From NCBI GenBank assembly GCA_046155605.1, contig JBJXFQ010000022.1, forward strand, positions 1 through 55,634: DNA of 55,634 bases. Direction: 5' to 3'. The stretch comes from JAEUIZ01 sp046155605. GTDB taxonomy: Bacteria > Planctomycetota > Phycisphaerae > Phycisphaerales > UBA1924. The notes beneath the pieces were generated by a model, which was not told where the DNA came from, made no database searches, and saw only the letters and a program-made list of their open reading frames with translations. Position numbers and translations under genes: made by a program. This document shows, piece after piece, positions 23,404 through 32,052 of the stretch (positions are counted from its first letter, which is position 1; the number at the start of each line of letters is the position of its first letter).

Positions 23404-25293
23404 CTACTGAGGGCAGCCGGCGGCGAACTTGTTCAGGTAGCACTGGAAGTCATTGATATTGAGCACGGGGGCCGTGTTGGAGCCGTCGCAGTTGGCGTAA
23501 CTGGCGATCTGCTCGGCCACCGAGAGGCCCTGGGCCGCGGCGAAGCGGTTGAGGAAGCAGTTGAAGTCGTTGATGTTGAGTTGCGGCGAGGTGGTCGACC
23601 CGTCGCAGTTGGCGTAGCAGACGCCCGGCAGACGAGTCGCCATGAGTTGGCCGCCCTCGACCAGTTCGCCGGGGATGGCGTAGTGCGCCTGCATGTTGAG
23701 GAGGTGGAAGCCGGGACCGATGGCGTCCTCGGCGTCGATGACGCCGGAGGTCTCCTCGTCCTGCGTTCCGAGGTAGTTGGTGCCGCCGATGAGGAAGCGG
23801 GCGGCATCGGAGATGCCCACGTCGAGGATCGAGTCGACGGCGGGGTTGTAGAGCCACATGCGGCCGAGGCGGACGTTATTGCCGACGTCCTCCTGGATGA
23901 GGAGGCAGCCGTTCTTGGTCATGCAAAGGTTGTCCATCATGCGGACGTCGGTGATGCCGGTGGCGGAGATGATGCCGCCGGTGAAGGTCGCGGGGACGGA
24001 ACCATCGGCGACCATGGTGATGGTGCCGCCGAGTTCGGGTTGGCTGATGTCGGTGAACTCGAGGGTCCAGAGGCGGCTGTTGCCGGAGAAGTTGTCCGTG
24101 GTGCAGAAGAAGAAGCGGGCGGGGTTGACAGTGTCCCAAGCACCGTCCTCGGGGCGGAGCCAGTTGAACTGGTTGTACGGAGCGGCGTCGCCGAGGGTCT
24201 GGAGTTGGCTGCCGGTGGTGCCGCGGAGGTTGGGGAGTTCGACGAGTGAGAAGGGTTTGGAGGAGACGGGCCCGCTGACGGTGTTGCCGAGGATGTTGAC
24301 GCGGTCCTCGATGGCCTGAATCGGGGGAGCGGTGGTGACCGTGGTGCCGGCGATCGAGATGGCGTAGGTCTTGGCGGTGTGGAGCCCGGCGCGCTCGACG
24401 GTGGTTCCGCTGGTCTGCTTGGTGCCGATGTGGACGTAGAGGTTGCCCGGGGTGGCGTCATCGAGGCCGATCACGATGGTCTTGGCCTGAGGAACCGGAC
24501 AGGCGACGGCGTTCTCCCAGGAGTAGTCGCCGTAGTCGGGCAGTTCGTAACTGGTGCCGGCCTCGGGGCCGGTGATGATGTGAGCGAAGCACCGGCCGGA
24601 GGCACCGATCTCCTCACCGGCGAGGTGGATTCGGGCGTCGGTGCCGAGGCCACTGACGGGGTCAAAGAACGCGGTGGGGGCGGCGACATCGGCGGAACAG
24701 AGACGGCCGATGCCGTCGAGGTTGGGATTGGCCTCCCAGCCACCGGGGTTCGCCGCGGTCTGGTTGTAGCGGGGCATGGGGCTGGCGGCGTTGTAGGTAA
24801 CGAACGCGGCACCAGGGACGTCCCAGAGTTTGACGCTCTGAATGAGGTCCTGCGCGCCGACAACCGTGAGGAAGTTTGAGGCCGTGGGATCGCGCCTGAC
24901 CTTCCAGAGGGAGACGAACGAGCCGCGGTTGCCGTGGTCACGCACGATGCCGGTGGTCGCGCCGATCTCCTGGTTGACGGTCCAGGTCATGGTGCCGTTG
25001 GTGAGGTCATCCGGCGTGCGGATGACGCCCGTGCCGTCGGGAATGCCGACGAGGCGATAGGGGGCGTTGCCGACGACGGGGGAGATGTTGAGGCGGGTGA
25101 AGGTCTCGTTCGGAGCGGAGACCCCGTTGCCGTTGCTGGCGATGGAGTAGAAGACGGAGCCCCAGGCGTTGTCGGTGGGGATCATATAAGGCGTCTGTAG
25201 GGTGCTCGGTCCCTGGACGGTCTGTGCGCTGACGGATTGGGTAAGGCCGGCGGCAAGCGCGAGCGCTGCGGCGACACACACGTTCTTCTTCAT
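23404..25293 (-). CDS. Exported PhoX-like (DUF839) protein with GC-type dockerin
   Basis: The 629-residue protein has a signal peptide (MKKNVCVAAALALAAGLTQS ending VSAQ). The body carries PhoX-type features: RLCSADVAAPTAFFD, IHLAGEEIGASGRCF, a FNWLRPEDGAWD segment and NARFFFCTTDN-like and MWLYNP strands. PhoX is a calcium/iron alkaline phosphatase; catalysis here is unproven. The end holds two dockerin repeats (YANCDGSTTSPQLNINDFNC and YANCDGSNTAPVLNINDFQC) separated by a longer spacer, AAAQGLSVAEQIAS. AAGGAGAG is 6 bp before ATG 25293. A strong terminator follows. Confidence 0.85.
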   Translation of the reverse strand: MKKNVCVAAALALAAGLTQSVSAQTVQGPSTLQTPYMIPTDNAWGSVFYSIASNGNGVSAPNETFTRLNISPVVGNAPYRLVGIPDGTGVIRTPDDLTNGTMTWTVNQEIGATTGIVRDHGNRGSFVSLWKVRRDPTASNFLTVVGAQDLIQSVKLWDVPGAAFVTYNAASPMPRYNQTAANPGGWEANPNLDGIGRLCSADVAAPTAFFDPVSGLGTDARIHLAGEEIGASGRCFAHIITGPEAGTSYELPDYGDYSWENAVACPVPQAKTIVIGLDDATPGNLYVHIGTKQTSGTTVERAGLHTAKTYAISIAGTTVTTAPPIQAIEDRVNILGNTVSGPVSSKPFSLVELPNLRGTTGSQLQTLGDAAPYNQFNWLRPEDGAWDTVNPARFFFCTTDNFSGNSRLWTLEFTDISQPELGGTITMVADGSVPATFTGGIISATGITDVRMMDNLCMTKNGCLLIQEDVGNNVRLGRMWLYNPAVDSILDVGISDAARFLIGGTNYLGTQDEETSGVIDAEDAIGPGFHLLNMQAHYAIPGELVEGGQLMATRLPGVCYANCDGSTTSPQLNINDFNCFLNRFAAAQGLSVAEQIASYANCDGSNTAPVLNINDFQCYLNKFAAGCPQ

Positions 25294-25456
25294 CGAATCT
25301 CTCCTTTGATGCTGATCCCGGGCCGGCACGTTGGCCGGTTGACCTCTCGACTCTCATCCGTGGGGCACACTACAGGTGTCGTGCTTGGGGCGCGCAAGCA
25401 TTGCGCTTGGTGATCGTCAAGAACGTGCGATGGTTGTGTTCAGGCTTCAAACGATG

Positions 25457-26503
25457 CTAACGCGGCGAGACGGGCAGCATCTCGGCATCGGCGAGATCGA
25501 ACGCCGCTCCGGCAAGGCCACGGACGACCAGCGTGTATCGCGTCGGATCGAGCGTGTCGGGGGTGTCCGTCGGCTTGTGGTAGTTGGCGTTGCGGAAGTT
25601 GGACGTGTCGGTGAGCATCATCGCGGGCAGGCCCGCGAGGAGGAACGGCGCGTTGTCGCTGCGGAGCATGTCGGGGAGCGCCACGGGAAACATGTCCGCA
25701 ACGAAGACCTTCAGGCCCGGAGCGTGGCGGATCATGCCATCGCCCAGGCAGCGAGCGACCGGCGAATGCCGCGAGACGGTGGCGAGCGCGATGAAATCGC
25801 CGACGGTGGGCGGCTCGAAGACGCCCTTGATCGGCGGGGCGGGCGACTTCTGGCTGTTCGGCGCGTCAGTGAAGTAGCCGATCATCTCCAGGCTGACCAT
25901 GGCCACGACGCGCTCGTCGCCGGCGTTCCAGCGTGGGCGGCGAGCCTTCACGTGCTCGCTCGATCCGACGACGCGCAGTTCTTCATGGTTGAAGAAGACG
26001 AGGCGGATGGTTCGGCGGGGCGAGGTGCCGCGCAGGGCCCGCGCGATCTCAACGAGGCCCGCGGCACCCGATCCGTTGTCGTCTGCGCCGGGCGAGCCCG
26101 CCACCGCATCGAAGTGCGCGCCGAGCACGACGACCTCGGTGGGTGTCTCGCGCCCCGGAACCTCCACGATGATGTTGTGCCAGGTACGCGAGGCGAGGTC
26201 GTCGGTCGTCTCGGGGACGCGCCAGCGCGGGGGCACGCCGAGTTCGTCGTCGTGCTTCCGCTGCCACGCGAGGTTCCATTGCAGGGGCTCGAGCGTGACC
26301 TCGTAGCCCGCATCGCGGAGCCAGGACTCGATGAGCGCCTCGGCCTGCACGAGCCCGCGCTGGTGCTCGAGGTCGCCGACGGCCGACCGGGCTCGGGGCA
26401 GGTCGCGGAGCGTGGCCATGAGGCGGGCCTCGCTGACGCGGGCCGCGGGCGCGGTGTCGTCGAGGGTGAGGCACGCGGAGAGCAGGGCCAGGAGCGTGAG
26501 CAT
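25457..26503 (-). CDS. M28-family metallopeptidase (aminopeptidase type)
   Basis: The 348-residue enzyme shows the M28 zinc-ligand order: LGAHFDAVAGSPGADDNGSG (His and Asp), FNHEELRVVG (catalytic Glu-Glu), VSLEMIGYF, and a late histidine in NYHKPTDTPDTLDP. The N-terminus (MLTLLALLSACLTLDD) looks like a signal peptide, possibly a lipoprotein signal with cysteine at residue 11. It would remove N-terminal amino acids from peptides outside the cytoplasm. It lies between two dockerin genes but has none. Confidence 0.9.
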   Translation of the reverse strand: MLTLLALLSACLTLDDTAPAARVSEARLMATLRDLPRARSAVGDLEHQRGLVQAEALIESWLRDAGYEVTLEPLQWNLAWQRKHDDELGVPPRWRVPETTDDLASRTWHNIIVEVPGRETPTEVVVLGAHFDAVAGSPGADDNGSGAAGLVEIARALRGTSPRRTIRLVFFNHEELRVVGSSEHVKARRPRWNAGDERVVAMVSLEMIGYFTDAPNSQKSPAPPIKGVFEPPTVGDFIALATVSRHSPVARCLGDGMIRHAPGLKVFVADMFPVALPDMLRSDNAPFLLAGLPAMMLTDTSNFRNANYHKPTDTPDTLDPTRYTLVVRGLAGAAFDLADAEMLPVSPR

Positions 26504-26536
26504 GCCTGATTATCCGCCCCGGCAGCGCCGTGGGCG

Positions 26537-27943
26537 CTACGGGCACCCCGCCGCGAATGAGTTTAGGAAGCACACGAAGTCGGCGATGTTGAGCGCGGGC
26601 GGCGTGGTGCTGCCGTCACAGTTGGCGTAGGCGTCGCCGGCCGCGAACTTGTTGACGAAGCAGACGAAGTCCGCCACGTTGAGCACGGGCGCGACCGACG
26701 AGCCGTCGCAGTTGGCGTAGCACACGGCGGGACAAGCGACCCACTTGGCGAGGTAAGGCGAGGACGCGCCGCCAGCAGAGGTGAACCACCCGCCGACGTG
26801 GAGCGCGGGGCCGCTGCCGTCATCGAAGACGGCCAGCGCGTGAACATCGCCATTGACGCCGGCGTCGAGCGCCGACCATGCCGTCCCGTTCCATTTCGCG
26901 ATGTTCGCGGCGGGAGCGCCGCCGGCATCGCCAAACTGACCCGCGGCGTAGAGAGCCCGGCCCATGCCGTCGTCGAAGACGGCGAGCGCCCAGACGCGAT
27001 CGTTGACATCGGAGCCGATGCCGCCGCCGACATCGGACCAGGCGAGTCCATCCCACTTGGCGATGTTTCGGACGTTCGTGGTGCCGGCGATGTCGAGGAT
27101 GCCCGCGACGAAGAGCGCGGGACCGTGGCCATCGTCGAAGACCACGCTGGCGGCGATGGAGGGGTGACGGCCGCCCTCGGGGACGCGCAGCCCGCCGCCG
27201 ACATCCGTCCAGGTTGCGCCGTCCCAGCGCGCCACGCACAGGGTGTCGGTGGCACCCGCGCGGCTGAATCGGCCGCAGGCGTAGAGATCGCCGGCCCAGG
27301 GCGTGAGCGAATAGACCCAGGCCGGAAAGGTGTCGCCCGGTGCGACGCCGATGCCCGCGCCCAGCGGGGCCCAGCCGATGCCGTTCCATCGCGCGACGCG
27401 AGCGGCAAGCGTTGCGCCGGCAAGATCGAACGTTCCCGCGGCGTGCAACGAGCCGCCGAAGCGGGCCAGCGAGTAGACGACGGGCGCGCAATCGAAGCAG
27501 CCTGGAGCCATCGTCATACCGCCGGCGAGGTCACGCCACTGCGAGCCGTCCCATTGGCCGAGGCTTTCGAGGAGCACCCCGCCGCCGAAGATGAAGTTGC
27601 CGCCGACATAGACGATTCCGGCGTCGGCCGTGATGCTGTGGACGTTGGCGCAGCAGTCCATAAAGCCGTGCGAGTTGAAGGGCCCGGGAATGCCCGATCC
27701 CAGCGGGGTCCACACGCCGTTCCCGTACCGCGCGATGCGCTCGGCGGAGACGCCGCCGATGGAGGTGAACCAGCCGCCGGCGTAGAGCGCGGAGCCTGCC
27801 GCGTCGGTCACGGCGGCGAGCGCGTGAATGCCAAAGTCCGGAGCCGAAGGCGACGCGACCCAATGCGGGACGCACGGCTGGGCCGACGCACCGCACAGCG
27901 AGAGCAGCGAGGCAAACGACTGAACGCAAACGGCGGATGGCAT
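26537..27943 (-). CDS. Exported beta-propeller protein with GC-type dockerin
   Basis: The 468-residue protein has a signal peptide (MPSAVCVQSFASLLSLCGAS ending AQ). It contains about seven blade-like repeats with the pattern LYAGGWFTSIGGV...IARYGNGVWTPLGSGI, for example VYVGGNFIFGGG, LYACGRFSRAGA, LFVAGILDIAGTT, LYAAGQFGDAGGA and LHVGGWFTSAGGA. It ends in two dockerin repeats (YANCDGSSVAPVLNVADFVC and YANCDGSTTPPALNIADFVC) and GCP. Function is unknown; the fold suggests a binding or scaffold protein. Confidence 0.85.
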   Translation of the reverse strand: MPSAVCVQSFASLLSLCGASAQPCVPHWVASPSAPDFGIHALAAVTDAAGSALYAGGWFTSIGGVSAERIARYGNGVWTPLGSGIPGPFNSHGFMDCCANVHSITADAGIVYVGGNFIFGGGVLLESLGQWDGSQWRDLAGGMTMAPGCFDCAPVVYSLARFGGSLHAAGTFDLAGATLAARVARWNGIGWAPLGAGIGVAPGDTFPAWVYSLTPWAGDLYACGRFSRAGATDTLCVARWDGATWTDVGGGLRVPEGGRHPSIAASVVFDDGHGPALFVAGILDIAGTTNVRNIAKWDGLAWSDVGGGIGSDVNDRVWALAVFDDGMGRALYAAGQFGDAGGAPAANIAKWNGTAWSALDAGVNGDVHALAVFDDGSGPALHVGGWFTSAGGASSPYLAKWVACPAVCYANCDGSSVAPVLNVADFVCFVNKFAAGDAYANCDGSTTPPALNIADFVCFLNSFAAGCP

Positions 27944-28063
27944 GACGAGACTCCCGGTGGCGCTCCGCTGGTCGCCGACATGTTGTACGACACCGCGAGT
28001 CGGGGTGTTTCAGGCGCGGCGATGGGCGCGAGTCTGGAACACGGCTCGCCGCGCGCCGCCGCC

Positions 28064-28096
28064 AAAGAAAGAGGCCCCAGCGGATGCCGGAGCCTC
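28064..28096 (-). terminator. Intrinsic terminator of the TlpA-like gene
   Basis: GAGGCCCCAG and CCGGAGCCTC (28071-28096) form an imperfect stem, and on the minus strand TTTCTTTGG follows (28070-28062). It lies about 40 bp after the stop of the double-thioredoxin gene on the same strand. Confidence 0.75.
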
Positions 28097-28134
28097 TGAA
28101 CTGAACATCTGGAACGAGCGAAGGCCCGAGCGGC

Positions 28135-29937
28135 TCAGCCGCCCATCTTCTTCGCCTCGTCCTCGTACTGCTTGAGACGAGCCTTGAGTTCATCCTCGAA
28201 CTGACCGCCCTTGGCGGCCTCAACGGCCTTCTTCTGCAGTTCGATCGCCTTGGTCAGGTTGCCCTGTGTGTGGTAGACCGTCGCAAGCGTGTCGATAATG
28301 TGGCCTTCCTTGCCCTTGGTGAGTTCATCGGCGCGGGTCGCGGCCTTCATGGCCAGTTTGAGGTCCTGCTTCTCCGGCTTGTTGTCGGGATCGACGATCG
28401 TCCAGGCGATGCCGTTGAGCGCCTCGGCGTTGTCCTTGAGCGCGCCGTCCACCAACTCGTTGCCGTAGCCGAACGCCTTGTCGAACTCGCCGGCCTCGAC
28501 GAGCATGGCGAACTTCTGCATCCCGTAGCGCTCGTTGGCCTTCGGGTCGAGGGCCATCAACTCGTCCATGGCCTTGATCGCGCCGGCCTGGTCGCCCTCG
28601 GCCATGGCGCGCTGGATCTTCTGCTGCAGCGGACGGACCTTGGCTTCCATCTCCTTGGTCTTGCGATACTCGGCGGCCTTCGCCGCGAGGTCCCACTTGC
28701 CCGAGGTGATCTCCTCGAGCGGCTTGTCCATCTGCATGGGGTGGCCGATCCACGCGACCTTGCCCTCGCCGTTGACGATAAAGGCGGTGGGAATCCCGCC
28801 CGAACCGCTGGCGGTCATCCAGGTCTTGGCCATCACTCCGTTGCTCGAAGCCTCGCGGCGGGCCTTGGGGGTGTCCTCGGTGGGCTCGGGGAGTTCGTCC
28901 ATCGCGACGACGTAGTCCATCTTGTCACCCATGTCCTTGACGAAGGGCTCGACATCCGCCGTGTTGCTCTCCCACACCGAGACGCCGACGAAGCGGACGT
29001 CCTTGTGCTGTTTCTGGAGGTCGGTCAGGTGCGGGATGCTGGTGATGCACGGGCCGCACCACGTCGCCCAGAACTCGACGACGTAGGTCTTGCCCTTCTC
29101 AAAGCCGGTGACGGGCTCGCCCTTGACGAACTTCGACACCTTCAACTCCGGTGCCTTGTCGCCGACCATCAGCGTCGGCATGGCGGGAGCGGCGGCGTCC
29201 TTCTTGGCCTCCTTGGGCTGCACCGTGCCCGAGGGCTGAACGACCGGGACGAGGTTGAATGAGGGCTGATCGGCCGAGACGTGCGAGCCCTTGTGCTTGC
29301 CATCTTTTCCGTGGTCCTTGCCGTGTTCTTTCCCGCCGGTGAGCGAGGCGATCTTGTCGTGCAGTTCCTCGTGGCCTGAGAGCGGGTTGCCGATCCAGGC
29401 GATCTTGCCCTCGCCGTTGACCAGGAAGGCGCACGGGATGCCGTTCTGCCCGGCGGGCTTCATCCAGTCGTTCGACATCGTGCGATCGGCGTCGAAGGCG
29501 ATGGTGTAGTTCATCTCATCGCCCTTGCCCTTCACGAAGTCCTTGACGATCTGCAGGCGCTTCTCGACCGGGATGTCGCCTTCCTTGTTCTTGGCGCGCT
29601 CGCTGGAGGCGACGCCGATGACCGTCACGCCCTTGTCCTTGAAATCCTTCTGGAGTTCCGTGAGCAGCGGGATGCTCTTGACGCAGGGCGGGCACCAGGT
29701 GGCCCAGAACTCGACGACGTAGACGCGGCCCTTCTCAAAGCCCGTGAACTTCTCGCCCTTGACGAAATCCTCGACCGTGAGATTCGGGGCGGTGCTGCCG
29801 ACCTTCAACGTGATCTCGTCGGCAGGCTGGCCCTGCTTGGGGGGGTCTTTCTTGGCGGGGGCGGAGGCGCTCTGCGCCGCCGCGCCGCAGACGGCCATGA
29901 GCATGGCAGCCGTCACCGTCGTCCATCGATGGTTCAT
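28135..29937 (-). CDS. Periplasmic TlpA-family protein with two thioredoxin domains and a TPR-like tail
   Basis: The 600-residue protein has a signal peptide (MNHRWTTVTAAMLMAVCGAA). Two TlpA/ResA-like domains follow, each beginning VGSTAPNLTVEDFVKGE / VGDKAPELKVSKFVKGE, with active sites WCPPC near residue 81 and WCGPC near residue 294. A histidine- and lysine-rich linker (KEHGKDHGKDGKHKGSH) joins them. The last 175 residues are helical with TPR-type content (AIELQKKAVEAAKGGQ). It probably reduces periplasmic disulfides, for example in cytochrome maturation. The duplicated domains are unusual for the family. Confidence 0.88.
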   Translation of the reverse strand: MNHRWTTVTAAMLMAVCGAAAQSASAPAKKDPPKQGQPADEITLKVGSTAPNLTVEDFVKGEKFTGFEKGRVYVVEFWATWCPPCVKSIPLLTELQKDFKDKGVTVIGVASSERAKNKEGDIPVEKRLQIVKDFVKGKGDEMNYTIAFDADRTMSNDWMKPAGQNGIPCAFLVNGEGKIAWIGNPLSGHEELHDKIASLTGGKEHGKDHGKDGKHKGSHVSADQPSFNLVPVVQPSGTVQPKEAKKDAAAPAMPTLMVGDKAPELKVSKFVKGEPVTGFEKGKTYVVEFWATWCGPCITSIPHLTDLQKQHKDVRFVGVSVWESNTADVEPFVKDMGDKMDYVVAMDELPEPTEDTPKARREASSNGVMAKTWMTASGSGGIPTAFIVNGEGKVAWIGHPMQMDKPLEEITSGKWDLAAKAAEYRKTKEMEAKVRPLQQKIQRAMAEGDQAGAIKAMDELMALDPKANERYGMQKFAMLVEAGEFDKAFGYGNELVDGALKDNAEALNGIAWTIVDPDNKPEKQDLKLAMKAATRADELTKGKEGHIIDTLATVYHTQGNLTKAIELQKKAVEAAKGGQFEDELKARLKQYEDEAKKMGG

Positions 29938-30075
29938 TACCCGGTCTCCTGTTTCTGATCCTTGCCACCACCCTGGCGCACACGGCTAGGGCGCATCCCC
30001 CGCGCACTGCAACAGCATATGCTAATAGGGAGAAGTTTGGAAGCACTTTCCGTCAATTCACACGTCAAACACCCC

Positions 30076-30969
30076 ATGGTGCGAAACGCCGGCTTCATCA
30101 TCGGCCTGATGCTCAGCCTCGTCTTGCACGCGAGCCTTGGTGCGGCGTTCGTTTGGTGGATATCGCCGATCGGCGCCATCCCGATCACTCTCGCGCCCAC
30201 GTCTGACGCCCCAATGCCCGATCCGGTTCGCCCCGGAATCGAAGAATCCTCAGCAGACGCGATGGCGTGGATCGGCAGCAGTCGGGCAACCGCCCATGGG
30301 GGCGCTCCGAGCCAGATGGATCAGGCCGCGTTCACCCTGCAGGTCGGCACGGCGGACCAGTCAGCGCCTCGCGCCGCCGTTGCCGCGCACAGCCTCACGA
30401 CACCCCGACCCAGCGCGGAAGCCGCACTCCGCGAGATGGCGAATCAATCGCGAACGGATGGGCTCAAGGGGCCGGTCCTCTCGCTCGAATCAGCGCGAGC
30501 GGCATTCGCATCACCAAGCCAAACCGTGACGGATTCGGCGTCGAGCCAGCCAAGCCCATCGCAAGCCGCGGCGTCAGAGGCCGCGCAGCCGGGCCGACCC
30601 GGCACGCGCTCGGACAAGGAATCGGACGCGGCATCGCGCACGTTCGAGGTCACGCCAGGCGAAGTCCTCGCGGCGGGGGGGCTCGAGATCAAGACCAGGC
30701 GGCCCAAGTGGAATCAGACCTCGCTGGTGTCTCGTTCGCCCAGAAACCCGACGATCCGCGTCACATTTCGTGCCGATGGAACTGTCCGGAGCGCGTCGTT
30801 CGTCGAGCAGGGCACCCGGCGGCTCGACACGGGCTATGAGGAGGTCGATACGCCGCTCATCAACGCGGTCAACGCATGGACGGCGAGCGGCAGGCCGCTC
30901 CGCGAGTTGCCCAAGGACAATCCCGAGGCAGGGATCACGCTGACGTTTTACATCCATTTGCGGGGATAA
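30076..30969 (+). CDS. TonB-like energy-transducer protein
   Basis: The 297-residue protein starts with one membrane segment (GFIIGLMLSLVLHASLGAAF). A long serine-, alanine- and proline-rich linker follows, with a C-terminal domain resembling TonB (PTIRVTFRADGTVRSASFVE...VNAWTASGRPLREL...ITLTFYIHL). TonB-type proteins pass inner-membrane energy to outer-membrane receptors. ATG at 30076 is chosen; ATG at 30019 is in frame and would add 19 residues before the membrane segment. It is 2 bp from the next gene and starts a three-gene run. Confidence 0.65.
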   Translation: MVRNAGFIIGLMLSLVLHASLGAAFVWWISPIGAIPITLAPTSDAPMPDPVRPGIEESSADAMAWIGSSRATAHGGAPSQMDQAAFTLQVGTADQSAPRAAVAAHSLTTPRPSAEAALREMANQSRTDGLKGPVLSLESARAAFASPSQTVTDSASSQPSPSQAAASEAAQPGRPGTRSDKESDAASRTFEVTPGEVLAAGGLEIKTRRPKWNQTSLVSRSPRNPTIRVTFRADGTVRSASFVEQGTRRLDTGYEEVDTPLINAVNAWTASGRPLRELPKDNPEAGITLTFYIHLRG

Positions 30970-30971
30970 CA

Positions 30972-31565
30972 ATGAGCGGGAGGGCGAGGGATTTCGTGGG
31001 TTGTCTTGCGGCAAGCGTCGCGGCGATGCCTTCCATGGCCCAGCCGCCGGCAGGCGCGCGGCCTGTCGAGGCGGGCCTGAGCGACACGAATCCCCAAGCC
31101 TCACCGGGCCGTAACGTCCCGCTCGACCTTCGTCAGCCCACGGGCTTCTCCACGGTCTACCAACTCAAGACCGACAGCCACGGCGGTCAGGTCTTCATGC
31201 GGATCGATGGCGGCACGACGGCGGTCTTTCCGCGCTCGGTCTACCAGTCATCGGGCGGTGGGGGGCTGGTCCCGTCGATCCCGCCGGGGACGGTGTTCTA
31301 CGTCGGGCAACTCCCGGCGAGCCTGACGAAGAGCGCGCCCGCGCGGCCCAGGCCGGAGTCCGCGATCGACCTGACCTACACCCCCGAGATCGTGACGCCG
31401 TCGCGCCGCGAGCCCTCGCCGCCGCCGGCATCTCTGACGAGTTGGACGGACGAGACGTGCCGCGTGCGGCGAGTCTCTGCGTTGCTGGAACTCGCGCAGA
31501 AATCCGATGGCGACGCGCAAGAACACGGCAAACATGATCGAACGCCGGGCGATCCGCGCCCGTAA
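30972..31565 (+). CDS. Exported protein of unknown function in the TonB-like run
   Basis: The 197-residue protein has a short signal-like N-terminus (FVGCLAASVAAMPSMAQP). A central conserved-looking stretch includes PTGFSTVYQLKTDSHGGQVF, MRIDGGTTAVFPRSVY and IPPGTVFYVGQLP; the tail is proline- and charge-rich. No family is recognised. Its start lies 2 bp after the TonB-like stop, so co-translation is likely. The next gene starts 8 bp later. It could be a periplasmic companion of the TonB-like protein. Confidence 0.6.
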   Translation: MSGRARDFVGCLAASVAAMPSMAQPPAGARPVEAGLSDTNPQASPGRNVPLDLRQPTGFSTVYQLKTDSHGGQVFMRIDGGTTAVFPRSVYQSSGGGGLVPSIPPGTVFYVGQLPASLTKSAPARPRPESAIDLTYTPEIVTPSRREPSPPPASLTSWTDETCRVRRVSALLELAQKSDGDAQEHGKHDRTPGDPRP

Positions 31566-31573
31566 ATCGAGCG

Positions 31574-32047
31574 ATGCAGGGTGATCGCGAGGCCGTGGTC
31601 AGTTTCATCTCGAATCGGGACGTGGCGTGCCCGGTCTGTCGCTACAACGTCCGCGGCGTGCCGGAGGCGACGTGCCCCGAGTGCGCCGCGGAGTTGCGGC
31701 TCGAACTCGGCTCGGAGCGTCTGCGGATCGGGCCGTGGCTCGTCGGCGTGATCGCGTTCGCGCTGGGGCTGGGGTTTGATGGCGTCGTGGGGCTCATCAT
31801 GGCGGGGAGCCTCGTCGTCTTTCCGCCGCCGTCGCCGCTGGCCCTGCGACAGATGGCTCTGGTGGACGTGCTCTTCCTCGCGGTCGCGGGGGTGTGTGCG
31901 GCGGGCCTCGTCCAGATGTATCGCCAGCGCTCGCGCTGGAACCGGCAGAGCGCGCGACGGCAGAACATCCTCGCGGCGGTGACTTTCTTCGGCGTGGGGG
32001 GCGCTCATGCCGCCTTCGGCGCTTGGGTCGTGGCGTTTCTGAACTGA
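31574..32047 (+). CDS. Zinc-ribbon membrane protein
   Basis: The 157-residue protein has a zinc ribbon, CPVCRYNVRGVPEATCPECA, followed by three to four hydrophobic segments (WLVGVIAFALGLGFDGVVGL, ALVDVLFLAVAGVCAAGLV, ILAAVTFFGVGGAHAAFG). It is the plainest copy of the planctomycete ribbon/TM family in the window. Function is unknown. It is last in the run begun by the TonB-like gene and converges with a methyltransferase gene 5 bp away. Confidence 0.7.
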   Translation: MQGDREAVVSFISNRDVACPVCRYNVRGVPEATCPECAAELRLELGSERLRIGPWLVGVIAFALGLGFDGVVGLIMAGSLVVFPPPSPLALRQMALVDVLFLAVAGVCAAGLVQMYRQRSRWNRQSARRQNILAAVTFFGVGGAHAAFGAWVVAFLN

Positions 32048-32052
32048 CCCCC

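Noticed and set aside
23400..23640. Cellulosome-type dockerin with cohesin partners
   Set aside because: The calcium-loop spacing differs from classical dockerins and no cohesin-like sequence is visible in the window.
26798..28099. A 433-codon open frame opposite the propeller dockerin gene
   Set aside because: The opposite strand has a signal peptide, blade repeats and a dockerin. The frame here is compositional shadow with no domain.
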